A stretch of 64,000 nucleotides of DNA, from NCBI GenBank assembly GCA_015179045.1, contig WHUZ01000005.1, positions 1-64,000 on the forward strand, written 5' to 3'. Both the position numbers and the translations under genes were made by a program. The notes beneath the pieces are model-generated. The model saw nothing but the letters and a program-made list of their open reading frames with translations. It was not told where the DNA came from and ran no database searches. Every line of letters begins with the position of its first letter. Positions within the stretch are counted from its first letter, which is position 1. Of the stretch, positions 1 to 11,455 are shown piece by piece. Origin of the DNA: Kalaharituber pfeilii (lineage: Eukaryota > Ascomycota > Pezizomycetes > Pezizales > Pezizaceae).

Positions 1-664
1 GGTGGGGCAAGTGGAAGAAAACCAAATCGCTGTGACAGTCTGAAAGAGGGGTGCATGTATGCATAATACTACATAACTAGTGCTTAGTCATCGAACCAAA
101 TGTCCGCCCTCCTCTGCGTGCAGATGTCCCCAACCATAACCGTAAATTTTCCCCGTATTGTGTTAGTCATCTTAGCGGGAAATTCTGCAAACGACCGCCA
201 TATCAACAGCTGCACCCGCCATTAGCCATGCACAAGCACCTACAGCATTTCGCAGCTGCACAGGCAGCAGTTGCAGCCTGTGATACTCTCTCCAAGTACT
301 TTCTACAGTCGCAGTGCCTTATGCTACAAGAAAATGGCAGAGAAAATGACATGGCCAGTATGCTAGGAAGCCAGCATTGCCAGCACCCTCAGTTAAATTT
401 TCATTAGATACTTGAACTGATGATCAATGTGTAAAATACTTTCTATTTACAAAGGCTGAAATTTGAGAGATTCTGCCATACCTGCAATTGGGTAAGATCA
501 GATATTCTAGCAGATGCATGCCCTCACCAGAGGCTGCATTTTGTCTCCTTTCTCGATTATCTGCTCCTAATTGATACAAAGAGAATTTACATGTACTTGG
601 AAGAGAGCAAGCCTGGCAATCCGAAATCTTCAATAGCATTACTGAATACAAAGCTGGATGATAT
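1..664. other. Intergenic, no gene seen
   Basis: No reading frame here has codon structure or a recognisable motif. The short frame at 424-651 on the minus strand is the unrelated continuation beyond the truncated repeat copy that follows. No tRNA or other RNA gene was recognised. Confidence 0.5.
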
Positions 665-1085
665 GCCAGTAAGCCCTTTTGGGACTCCCGATGTTTCAGT
701 TTGCAGAGTCTCTTCTTCTGGTCTTTTAGAGCTTGGGGTCCCTATTTGAGAGGTGTTGGACACTGAAGGGGTTGCTCTTGGATGGCTTGGAGGCATGGCG
801 ATTGTATGAGTAAAGGTTACGGGGAAAATGGTGCTGCGGGAGTCTGTGAAACTGGATCAAGATGGAAATTTGTAAGGCAGTTTCTCATGATAGGTATTAA
901 TCCTATACAAAGTTTAAAGGCGATCCGACTTGATTAAATGGTTGCGGGCATTGCTCAAAGATGCCCCGTAAATAAGGGTTTTATTTTTCAAAGTTTTCCG
1001 AGTTTCATGTAAACAAAGCCACCGTTGTCGTGGCAACGTTGTGGCGCAGCATTACGCGGAAAATCACGGGGATGTTGCTCTACTT
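665..1085 (-). repeat. Truncated copy of dispersed gene family (promoter plus first ~43 codons)
   Basis: Read on the minus strand, this segment matches 10246-10680 on the plus strand. The match covers about 290 bases of upstream sequence, including a shared stretch around ACTTTGTATAGGATTAATAC, and then a start codon at 796 opening with MPPSHPRATPSVSNTSQIG. The other copy opens MPPRRPTAAPSASSTSRIG. Similarity fades after about 43 codons, so this copy lacks the helix-rich body of the family. Because the 5' non-coding part is conserved as well as the coding start, the unit was duplicated with its promoter. It could be a non-autonomous mobile element or an expanded gene family. No terminal repeats or target duplication were identified. 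Confidence 0.6.
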
Positions 1086-2162
1086 GTGCTTCTTGACTTT
1101 ATCTTTTAGTCTTATTAGTTTTATCATAGTTTAGCAGCGGAGTCACCCTTCAGGCGCCCAGGCTGCGCTGGGATGCTTGATACAAAATAGCATGTGCTCT
1201 ACCTACACCAGAATAGCAAACTGTATGAACGGATCACTTGACTTCCAAGGTCTATGGAGGCGAGCAACTGCAACAACTGATCCTAACAAAAGGAAAAAAA
1301 GTATCTGCATAACAATAAGGGAGGGAAAAATAACAAAACAAAAAAAAAACTACATGGAAAGAATAAAAGAATTTCCCCAAAGAAAACTAGTTTAATTATA
1401 TCCTCCATAATGGTTATACATAATGTGGCGACGAGAGAGACCGGACAGAGTTAAGGTTAATCAAGAGATGGAATGAATGATTCAGGGAACAAAGACAAGG
1501 GAGAAGGGGGGTCCAGGAGCCGAATGTGTGCACATTATGACAGTTTCTTCCTGCCGAGGTTACCCTCCTCCTTCTACAAATGTCACGTTGAAATCAAGTT
1601 CGTAAGAAAACATGAACGAAAACATTATCAAAACAAAAAGGGTAAATAAGATGGAAATGAACAAAGTATAATAGGAAACAAAGGAACGGATGAAAAAATA
1701 ATGATAGAAAAATAATAATAAAAAAGGAGCAAAAACAGACAAAATCCAACACAACACCCACTCCAAGTTCTTGCCTTGAACGTGCATCCTCCGTTTTATA
1801 TAAATATCATAGCCATAAAGCGCGGCAGTAAGCATAGCTCGTAAACTCCTCTTCGTACAACACAGACAACAACACCCATTCAGTCATGCTGAGTCCAATT
1901 TCAGCACCAGTAGCCCTATTAGTATCGATTCGAATAGACATAAGCAGAAAAGGAAAGCAAAGGCATAAAAGGCATAAATGGAACCAGCACAGCGAGTAGA
2001 TAAGCCCACACTACAGCGCGGGTATTAAGATAGTCGGATAGTCAGACTCCCATACATGAAAAGCTATGATGGACCAAGCCTCCTCTTTAATTAAAAAAAG
2101 AAAGGAAACAAAGAAAAAGCAAAAAGTCTTGTTAAACTTTCATGCACTAAGAAAATCGGACT
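1086..2162. other. Intergenic, 3' flank of the SEC4-like gene
   Basis: Nothing gene-like is seen. The minus-strand frame at 1560-1835 comes from an A-rich stretch and looks like a hydrophobic artefact rather than a protein. The part nearest 2163 should contain the 3' untranslated region of the Rab gene. Confidence 0.5.
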
Positions 2163-3037
<875 letters not shown>

Positions 3038-3968
3038 CTCTGTATTGGTAGATGGATTGGGAGTTTAGTTTAATAGGTACTGCTCGAGCGAGCGAATGCG
3101 CGTGTTCCTGGAGAGCGGGTAGTGGATGTGTCTGTGTGTGTGTGTGGGTAGGTGGGGGGGGGGGTGGGTTTGTAGTTCTGGAAAGCGTTGAGTGTTCGAA
3201 TGCAATGGGACGGGGATCAGAGCTTGGCACAGCAAGGTTGCAGCAGCGGACTAGAGGGAATAGGGGGAGGATGTCAGTTGCACGTTCGTTTCAAGAAACA
3301 AGATGATCTAACCTGAAGACAGATAGACAAGAAGCAGTATGGCGGCAGCAGGACAAGGAGAGGCCGAAGCTTGTGGGCGTTGATGTTCGAGAACTTGGCG
3401 GTTGTGCTGGGGCTGTTTTTGCCCGCGCTATGCTTCAACGGGGCAAGCGCAGGGGGAACCTGAGGCGCTGGCCGGCAGATGCCTGTGCTGTCGATAACGT
3501 ACCACATCCGCTGCCACAGCTGCTTAAGAAGCTGAATCGAGAACATATACATGATAGAGACGACGACGATAATGATAATGATAATGCGTTTCACTATGGT
3601 AGGCCTATCGTGAGCAATCCTCTGCTGCAAGCAGCGACTCATTCGAGCAGGACTTGCACAGCACGTTGCTACGAGTCTATATGTTTAATATATGCGAAAG
3701 CTGTGCCAATCTAGCTCAGCTTGCTGTAAAGTTCAACCGCAGAGCTCATCTGAGTTCACATTCCCCCAGAGTTTGTCGAAACGCAAATTGTCCGCAAAGT
3801 AGATACGTCTTGAAAGTGATACAACGATGCTGGTTTGGATGCTTCAATTATGACAGACAAAACCACAGAGTGCAGCTATATCAACCGAATTACACTAGAT
3901 GATAAATATTTGGAGTTCTATGAATCCAGGTTGCTCAAGTATCAACGCATCCATTTTGCATAAGCCCT
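3038..3968. other. Promoter and 5' region of the SEC4-like gene, 3' flank of NCA2
   Basis: Contains a short TG-repeat and G-run microsatellite at about 3126-3167, just upstream of the Rab start codon. Short frames on both strands here have no recognisable protein content. The part near 3968 should hold the NCA2 3' untranslated region. Confidence 0.5.
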
Positions 3969-6110
3969 TCAATGCAGTTTGCGGTCAGCGGGCACGAGAT
4001 TCGATACGGCGTAAACAGCGACTACGTACCATCTAACTCTATGAACAGCCCTCCGTTGCCTGGTAATACCAACATGGATATTTGCCAGTTCTTCCATCTC
4101 TTCAATAAATTCACCGTAGATTGCTTTAGGAAATCTCTTTTTGGCCAATTGCCTAAGAACAACCACTTCACACAGTAACAAACCATGCTCTTTATATGAC
4201 AAGAGGTCCTTTCCCTCCATCAGGGACGATGAACTCAGGATACGGTCAATGTGCCTATGGAAGTCGTGAGCCCTATGCTTGCTGATTGTGAGGGAAGCTC
4301 TGTACCTCAGTACTCTCAACATCTCTTCACCAACTTTTCCTCTGGAAATTCCCTTCCGTCCACTCATTACGCCACTGAACCATTTTGCAACACCCCATAT
4401 TGTCAGAATACCGGGCGTAACCCCAACTAACCCAAAAACAAGTTCTTGGCTTTTGAGCAGTCTGTCAATTCCACTGATAGCAACCTCCACATCAACCTTA
4501 GTTTTTTGAATTTGGATCAAGAGGGCTCTTACGAGTTCACCTCTAATTGCTCCCCTGAATGGCGATCTCAGGTCACGCTCGTAAGCCTTCAAAACAAGAG
4601 TTAGATCTCCTTCTTTAACATGCTGGCGAATTAGCTGTAGCTGTTGTGAATCGATTGTAGGCTCTGCTGCACTAGATACTTCAGGGTTGTCGATTGCAAA
4701 GTCCACAACCATTCGTTCTAAGCTTTCCATGTCTGCGGTAAGGCTCCGCCGACTCATTAGAGCTACCTCTGATGCCTCGTCATGCCTTATTGTCCCAAGA
4801 ATTTTTTTTATGGGGTCAATGACCCAATTGTTCCAAAAATGGACAATTGTCACTGCCATTTCTTGCAACCAAACTAAGAGATCCGCTTGACGGCGAGCTA
4901 ATATCTTAAGAATCTTTGTTGATGAAATCAGGAGAAGAGTTGCAGGCGCCCAATAACGAACAAGAAATCCCGGTCTACCGTGAATAGCAATAACATTTTT
5001 GGATGCCTTAGCTTCATTTGGCAGGTATTCTGACAGAATACACTGCAAATTCCAGGAAAGCGTCCCAGTTGGACCCTTGACAGAAATAGCAGAAAAATCT
5101 CCTGCGCCCTCCATGCGGTCTCGGAATATAAGCTCCTCAAACTCTGTAACAGTATGTGATTTTACAGAAGAGACGTTACGCAGAATGTTCTCCATTAATA
5201 ACACTGCCCTTTGCACAACAGTTTTCCACTGCGCCTTTGGGTCTTCTGCATACTCAAAATTCAATGCCTCACCAATGAGTATTCCGAGGGAACTGGCTTG
5301 CATCTCTCTGAGGCGTCGAATTGCCGCTTGTTTCTTCCGAATCTCATGTCTAATCATCGTGAAGGGTGACGCCATGAGAATCCGTCTATGGAAGTTTGTG
5401 ACCCTGTCTCGTGTAGAATTTCTTACTAATGAGTAAAACTTCCGTAGCGAGCTTGACTTTGCTTCCGCTTTGTCTGCCTTCTGTACTGAAGGGAACTCGA
5501 GTTCTCTCCGCTCCTTGAATCGCTTCATGGACTCATGGTAAATCTCCTTAGAAAATTGTAGCATCTTTACCGGGGCTGTTTGCACAGCATACAGAGTGGT
5601 ATATCTATAACTTCCAACCACCTCATCCCAATAATAGAGATCTTCGGAAAGAGGTAAAGTTTGCTCAAGCAGTGCACGGAACACAATTCCATACACTAAA
5701 ATGGTAGCCTTTGCCAACAGTAACCACTCTAGTTCGTATTCGTAGGCGACTTGTGAAGTCCGTGAATCTATATTCTCCTCTGGCAAGTCCTCGAGGTACT
5801 GAATATCCGCATCTTTGAGTAGTTGAAGCAGCCTTGTTCTTGAGGTATTTTGTGTCCCAGAACTGTTGGCAATGATGGTAGAAAGCTGTTTGATGATTCG
5901 TTTAAGCTGTTGAACCCTTGCCGACTCTTGTAAAGCATTGAAGGAGTCCCGCTCTTGTGCTGGGGAGCTCGGCTCAGTCGGTGAATAGCCGGCTTGTAGC
6001 CGCTCGAGCTGGATATCTAGAGACCGCAATTGGCTGTGTTTTGTCCTTCCGTTAGTCAATAGGAACAATGTAGATCAAGTGTATCGTACTTACTCTGATA
6101 TGAAAGACAT
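3969..6110 (-). CDS. NCA2: Nca2 family mitochondrial protein
   Basis: In yeast, Nca2 is needed with Nca3 for correct expression of mitochondrial ATP synthase subunits 6 and 8 (family knowledge). Two exons, 6110-6094 and 6033-3969, join across a 60-base intron (GTAAGT...CACAG) to give 693 residues. The spliced start reads MSFISDQLRSLDIQLERLQ, matching the family's usual opening. The long frame continues upstream to 6068, but that extension is intron sequence. The diagnostic NCA2 block lies at about residues 485-560: a GDL...YE...PFRGAIRGELVRALLIQ segment followed by IDRLLKSQELVFGLVG. Hydrophobic segments near residues 362-385, 536-556 and close to the C-terminus fit a membrane protein of the outer or inner mitochondrial membrane. 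The gene is divergent from ERG25, with about 137 bases between the proposed start codons. Confidence 0.88.
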
Positions 6111-6247
6111 CGCTGTTATACATCTACTGAAATGCGATCAACAGGTTCTCAACGAAGCCCCACCGTGTATGGTGGGGCATGTCATTCAAAGTTCTGGGAT
6201 TGCGTGCATGGCTTGGCACTGCACACCATAGCAGTCCTGTATCTCTG
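6111..6247. promoter_or_regulatory. Short divergent promoter between NCA2 and ERG25
   Basis: The proposed start codons of NCA2 (minus, 6110) and ERG25 (plus, 6248) are about 137 bases apart, so both genes must take their promoter and 5' leaders from this interval or from each other's first intron. The ERG25 first exon is inferred, so the interval would widen if the true start lies elsewhere. No specific factor site is claimed. Confidence 0.4.
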
Positions 6248-7431
6248 ATGCAGTGGGGGCGGTTTTTTTGGTAAGCAGTATCATGTTTCATTTCTGCAGG
6301 TACGGATACGCGAATGGAGTAATAGCGCAACAACTACTCAAGTATGTAGGACGAATATCACGACCGTCTTGCCGGACTATATGGAAACATATAGCCGTAT
6401 CAGTGAGCTCAACCTTCACCTCAACTTGTTAGACAAGGCATGGATGGCATGTTCGTACCCCGTTTAATCTGTATTCGCCCTTATCTGCTGATATGGTTAC
6501 TAATTGAATGTAGGGTATGAATACATGCAGAATGATGTCCTCGCAACTGGTATCATGTCATTTGTGATGAATGAGGTCGTTTACTTTGGACGTGCGTTGC
6601 CATGGATAATAATTGATCGCATTCCATGTTTCCGCAAATGGAAGATCCAAAATGTAAGTGTTTCCAAAACCATATCTGTTAAAGAATACTGCCGAGGCTA
6701 ACACGAAGGGAACTAACCAGACCAAAATTCCCACGCTTGCAGAGCAATGACGCTGCACTTACCTTGTCCTTCTGTCCCATTTCACAGTCGAACTTCCAGA
6801 GATCTGGTATGTGCCATATATCTTCGTACTTATGTAGGAATTGAATTCTGACCAGCAATGAAGGCTTTTCCACCCCATGTGCAAGTACTTTGGAATGGCC
6901 ACAGATGTCCCGTTCCCACACTGGACCAAGATTGCCTATCAAGTTGCTATTTTCTTCATAATGGAAGATGCTTGGCACTATTGGTTTCACCGTGCCTTCC
7001 ACTGGGGCCCACTTTATAAATATATTCACAATATCCACCATACGTATTCGGCTCCTTTCGGTCTTGAAGCTGAATACGCATCTCCAATCGAAGTTATGGT
7101 CCTCGGGCTGGGAACTGTCGGGTGCCCTATCCTCTGGACTGCATTCACTGGGGACCTCCACATCCTCACAATGTACATCTGGATTGTTTTGAGATTGTTC
7201 CAGGCTATTGATGCACACTCCGGATACGAATTCCCCTGGTCTCTTCATCACTTTCTCCCTTTCTGGGCTGGTGCCAATCATCATGATGTTCACCATGAAA
7301 AGTTTGTTGGGAATTTCGCTAGCAGTTTCAGGTGGTGGGATTATATGCTCGACACTGAGGCTACTCCGGAGGCAATGAAGAGAAGGAGGGAGAAGAGGCA
7401 GAAAACTGCTGCTGTCAAGAAGACGCAGTGA
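6248..7431 (+). pseudogene. ERG25: C-4 methylsterol oxidase (Erg25) with an in-frame TGA
   Basis: Erg25 removes C-4 methyl groups in ergosterol synthesis as a di-iron oxidase in the ER membrane. Proposed exons are 6248-6270, 6350-6450, 6514-6653, 6721-6806 and 6864-7431, summing to exactly 306 codons, the normal family size. Exons 2-5 align well with the family: [60 protein letters not shown] and [14 protein letters not shown]. The three histidine clusters that bind iron are therefore intact. Odd feature: exon 4 reads KIPTLAEQ-stop-RC, with TGA at 6748-6750. Filamentous-fungal relatives as I recall them have tryptophan (TGG) here. No alternative acceptor keeps frame past it. It could be a recent nonsense mutation, an assembly error, readthrough, or a decaying second copy. 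The first 23-nt exon is inferred only from splice sites and frame. Confidence 0.8.
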
Positions 7432-9988
7432 ATGATTATATTCATTCTCGGCCATCCTGATTTAATTGGAGGTGATGGCTGGTGAATGCTGAGAATGGAT
7501 GTTCTTGAAAAAGGTTAATGGATCAACGCCCTTTGCAAAGCTATGCATCACCTCCACGTTGCGCACCAGGAGAAACCTATGCTGAAGTGGTGTCAAGTTC
7601 ATATCTAGTTGACATCTTTCTTTCTTTTATTTCGACTTCTAGTGTTTCTGACGGGTCCATGAGAAAACCATAGTCACGCATAGAGTTATCCAATCTTGGA
7701 GTGGAGGCAGGAAATTTGGAAGCGGCTTTCATCAGCTGGCTGAACGAACATTAGTTCATTGTAATATTTCTTTCTTTGATATTGAAAACTTACGGCCGGG
7801 TGATGGGTTACTTCTTTGCAACTGATTTTCATGTATCTAGGTTGTCCTATTTTTATTGTTTTGTCTAGACCAGTAATATGATATACCCGGTGCAGGTGGC
7901 AGTGTCAGCTAGATATCTCTGGTACGCTAGTATTAATAAACATCCTCGGATCTCCCCGCTCCAGGTATGATGACACAATTGGGTGCGGCCGATACGTTAG
8001 TGAGCTCATGTTCTTGGATGATGCTAACGAAAACAGATGATGCTCTGCTGTTACTTGTCGTAACTGGTACACTATACATGTAAACATAGGTAATAAGTTT
8101 ATATGAGCAACGTAAAGCACGACTGTTGACGATCCGTGTTCTGTCCCCCTTCGATTCGAAGTACATGCTCTAGAGCATATCACGTTTCCTTCTATGACAG
8201 ACAGCTGAGGAGGTCCTCCTATTTGACGATTTCCTTAGTCAGCTAGCAGCAAACCTACTCTCCACACGAGCAAGCAGAAGTGCGTTATCAACGTTAATTG
8301 AGCACTTATCAATATGCGCTATGCTTGCTATGCTTGCTATGCTTCGCTTCAATTGTGTAGGGTGGATAACCGCTACCCCGATAGGTATGTGAGGTTGTGT
8401 GGATAGAGTGCAGTGGGTGCTGCCGTATGATTGGTGAGGTTTAGAAGCTGAATTTTTAACCTTCAGGTGAGGCCTCTGTAGGCATCCTGATTTGGTAACG
8501 GCTAGGAATACGGGGTTCGAGACTAGGAATTGAGCCCTGGTTGACGAGGCATTAGGACAGGCGATAGGAGGAAGGTGGAAGAAATTGTGGAGGGGAGGCT
8601 TGAGAAGCATGGGGTTTGTGTACATCTGTGAACTGACCTATACCTTGGTTGAAGTTGAATGTGTTGTATCTAGTGAAGGAGGTAACAACGAGCATACTGC
8701 TAATTTTTTGATCAGGGAAGTGGGAGGAGGGAAGAAGAGCTAGGATGTTCAGGTTCGGTGACTGCTGTAAATGTATGTTTCTTGATCAACTATTATAGTT
8801 GACATGAAATGTGATATATATAGAAGTTACAAGTGCAAGAGCGGTTCGGAAATGGGAGGTGGGGGAGGGCGGGTACCAAGATAGTAAATACAGAACAACT
8901 AATTAACACCGTACTGAGGTCTTTCTGCTTTTTCGACATAGCGACTACGTTCTGCGGCATGAGGATTTCATGGATGCTCTACAGGATGCCACTGGAGATG
9001 AGCAGAGAGCCTGGGCAACTGCTATGTTATCACCGGTGATAAGATAGGATCCATCACAGTCGGTAATGAGCCTTGGCTGGTTCATACGATTTCCGTTGGT
9101 AGCACCCAGGTCGGAGAGCCCCGTGATGCTATTGGTCAGTGAGACTGAAGATGTGATAACGGCACTCGATGCGGAATTTGGCCGGTGAATGAGTTTCGAG
9201 GTACCCCCAATCCTTCCTTTGGCATGCGAAAACCACTAGATTATGGGTCTGTGGATCACGGTTCAACCCAAATTCCGGAGAATCCATCAATGCTGGTTCA
9301 GAATGGGATGTTGCTAGACAATACTATCCAAACCAGACTACACCGTTCACACGCTTTTTGAACAGCTACGAGGTCCTAATAAACCCGGATATACGAATAT
9401 CCTTATCTTTATGAAGTGTCATTACTCTAGGATAATTACATAAGTTATATCCTTCAGGCGCGATGGCCACGGCATTGCTGGTAAAACATCTCGAATTCAG
9501 CAATTGTTTCAAGATGCAATTCAAACAGTTGATCCAATTTTGCAGTGGCATTTCAGGCCAGTGGTGTTGGTGAATATGCAAACTCAGTCCAGAATCGCTC
9601 TTTGCCTATAGAGAGTATCAGCAAGCTAGAGTCTTAAAGGACTCCATCATCTGGAACTCTCTCAGGAATGAGCTTCGGAATTGGGTTTTCCGTTTATATT
9701 TGATAGGTGGTTTGGGCCTATCAAAGGTTGCATTCGCAGCGAGAGTTCACAGTTTGGATTTACCCTGAGTCAATTATTCATGGGATTCAGTGCGAGAGGG
9801 AACCAATTTGATAATCAGGTCCACACAGAACAACCCAGCTTCATATGACAGGAGTAAAAAAACGCATTTTGAGTTATTCAAAAGAGACGGCTGGTACTGC
9901 ATTAACCCTGGCCCTCCAAAAGAAGGGCCTCACACGGTCGAGGTGTTTTTTGATGCTGCGTTTTATCGACGATACCAAAGATACAGTT
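7432..9988. other. Gene-poor intergenic region
   Basis: No credible coding region is seen on either strand; frames at 7905-8183, 8239-8625 and 9366-9581 lack motifs and codon structure. A short tandem ATGCTTGCT-type repeat lies near 8321-8347. The first few hundred bases should hold the ERG25 3' untranslated region. Confidence 0.5.
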
Positions 9989-10070
9989 GACCCGTAAAAA
10001 GTCATGGGGATTAGGCTTGCAGGATACACTTACCCCAATATTGCCTAATCCCCAAGACTCTCTGCGGGTC
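9989..10070. repeat. Foldback palindrome, 28-base arms
   Basis: The left arm 9989-10016 and right arm 10043-10070 are inverted copies with about 24 of 28 positions matching. They share the outer GACCCG and the inner GGGGATTAGGC, and flank a 26-base loop. The outer flanks (CAGTT before, ACTG after) extend the symmetry by a few bases. It is not next to a gene end, so it is more likely a foldback or miniature-element remnant than a transcription signal. Confidence 0.7.
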
Positions 10071-10245
10071 ACTGAATGACACAGCACTGGGGGTTATATG
10101 GGCACATCAGAAATTCTGGAACCTGCTCTGTTGCACTCCGCTATCCGTTCGCTCCGTTCGCAACTATGACAATAGAATATCTTATCAATACTCGCTATCA
10201 ACGACGCAAAAGCAATCCCTGAAGGACGTCCCGTATGTAGAGAGC

Positions 10246-11165
10246 TTTAGCAACATCCCTGTGATTTTCCCCATAGTACTGTGCCACACCGTTGCTGTGA
10301 CAACAGTGACTTTGCTTACATGAAACTGGGAGAATTTTGAAAAAACCCCCCGTAGCTACGGCGAAAACTGTGCATATTTGAGCAATGCCAGCAACTATTT
10401 AATATCAGTCGGATTGCTCTCAAACTTTGTATAGGATTAATACCTATCATGAAAAACTGCCCTACAAATTTCTGACTTGATTAGTTGTCATAGATGCAAG
10501 CAGTACTATTTTCCATGTAACCTTAATTCATCCTATATCAATACAATCACCATGCCTCCAAGGCGTCCAACAGCAGCTCCCTCAGCATCCAGCACCTCTC
10601 GAATAGGTATCCAAAGCTCTGAAAGACTAGAAGAAGGGACCCCGCAAGCTGAGCCCGCTTCAGCAACTCCAAATCTCCCTAGTTCAACTGGTCGAACACG
10701 CCTCACCGAGGAAGAACGACTAATCCTCGTGCGCTTGTGCTTGGAATGTCAAGACAAACATAGTCCTAGAATAAAACGAAGCTTTGGCAAAAAATTCAAA
10801 TTTCTTTTATTAGAGAAAATTGGAAAGAACTTGAAGGCCCCCACCAAGCGATATTAAGAATGGTGGAGCAACTTGAGATAGAAAAAGAACTAGAGGTATC
10901 AAAGTGGATGAGAAGAGAAGTTGAAAAGGTGGGAATAGAAATGTCCGACTTAATCCGACACCTCGCAGACAAATTAAATACCACTGCTGGTGGCACAGGC
11001 TCCGGATCCACATCATCTACTCCAGAGGAGCGAATCGAGAAAGTAGAACGTCAGCTAGATGAGCAAAAGAAAGATATCCATGCAATTTTGGAGACTCTCC
11101 AGGCAAACTTCTCACCTCAGTCGTCTCCTCCAACTGTTGCTGCAACTTCCGTGACTGATGGACCA
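10246..11165 (+). repeat. Longer copy of the dispersed gene family with its promoter
   Basis: The first ~430 bases repeat, in inverted orientation, the segment at 665-1085. Upstream non-coding sequence and coding start are both conserved at roughly 70-80 percent by eye. The family unit continues rightward past the point where the left copy is truncated. The right boundary is uncertain because no third copy is in view. Confidence 0.6.
10552..11165 (+). pseudogene. Dispersed-family protein, helical and coiled-coil, frameshifted
   Basis: Unrecognised family. The frame starting at 10552 reads MPPRRPTAAPSASSTSRIG, a Ser/Pro/Thr-rich leader, then RTRLTEEERLILVRLCLE, a helix resembling the first helix of Myb/SANT-like or trihelix DNA-binding domains (resemblance only). 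This frame stops at 10857. A second frame shifted by one takes over at about 10795, reading RENWKELEGPHQAILRMVEQ and then a charged helical region with heptad-like spacing to about residue 200. The switch lies at an A6 run near 10790, so a one-base indel is the simplest explanation. A short intron is the alternative. The extension beyond about 11165 overlaps an opposing small ORF and is probably not part of the protein. Confidence 0.5.
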
Positions 11166-11167
11166 CC

Positions 11168-11386
11168 CTACTTGTTGCGATTCCCATCGGCGAAAAAATC
11201 AAGCTCTCCTTTGATTACAACAAGCCCCATAAGTCCTAGGAACCAAGTAGTCACCTTCCTATCTATCGCTTCGAACTTCCTGTCAGATCTGTCGGTCGCC
11301 GTCTCAATCTTCTTTTCCAATCCGTCAAGCCGCATATTCAACCCGTCAAACTGCTTTTTCAAGAATTCATACCGCAACTTAGTCAT
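11168..11386 (-). CDS. Small coiled-coil protein with a C-terminal hydrophobic segment
   Basis: Unrecognised 72-residue frame starting MTKLRYEFLKKQFDGL. It shows heptad-like repeats of the type F-D-G-L-x-x-R-L-D-G-L-E-K-K followed by a hydrophobic stretch TTWFLGLMGLVVI near residue 55. Small fungal proteins of this coiled-coil plus membrane-anchor plan are common, but no function is assigned. The frame extends upstream to 11455, where MYHKVGSK begins, possibly across an intron. It is antisense to the tail of the dispersed-family frame, and only one of the two is likely to be real. Confidence 0.35.
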   Translation of the reverse strand: MTKLRYEFLKKQFDGLNMRLDGLEKKIETATDRSDRKFEAIDRKVTTWFLGLMGLVVIKGELDFFADGNRNK

Positions 11387-11455
11387 CGAGATGTCCTGGA
11401 AAACTGTCAACAAGAATCCCCAAAAGCTACTTTTGCTGCCTACCTTGTGATACAA

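Noticed and set aside
1560..1835. 91-residue hydrophobic minus-strand ORF
   Set aside because: Made of Phe/Leu/Ile from an A-rich plus strand; no homology and no conserved features.
5969..6068. Upstream extension of the NCA2 frame starting MFLLTNGRTKHS
   Set aside because: Part of it is intron; splicing to the exon at 6110-6094 gives the conserved start MSFISDQLRS.
6679..7455. 258-residue minus-strand ORF
   Set aside because: Entirely antisense to ERG25 exons 4-5; its peptide has no family resemblance, while the plus strand encodes clear Erg25 motifs.
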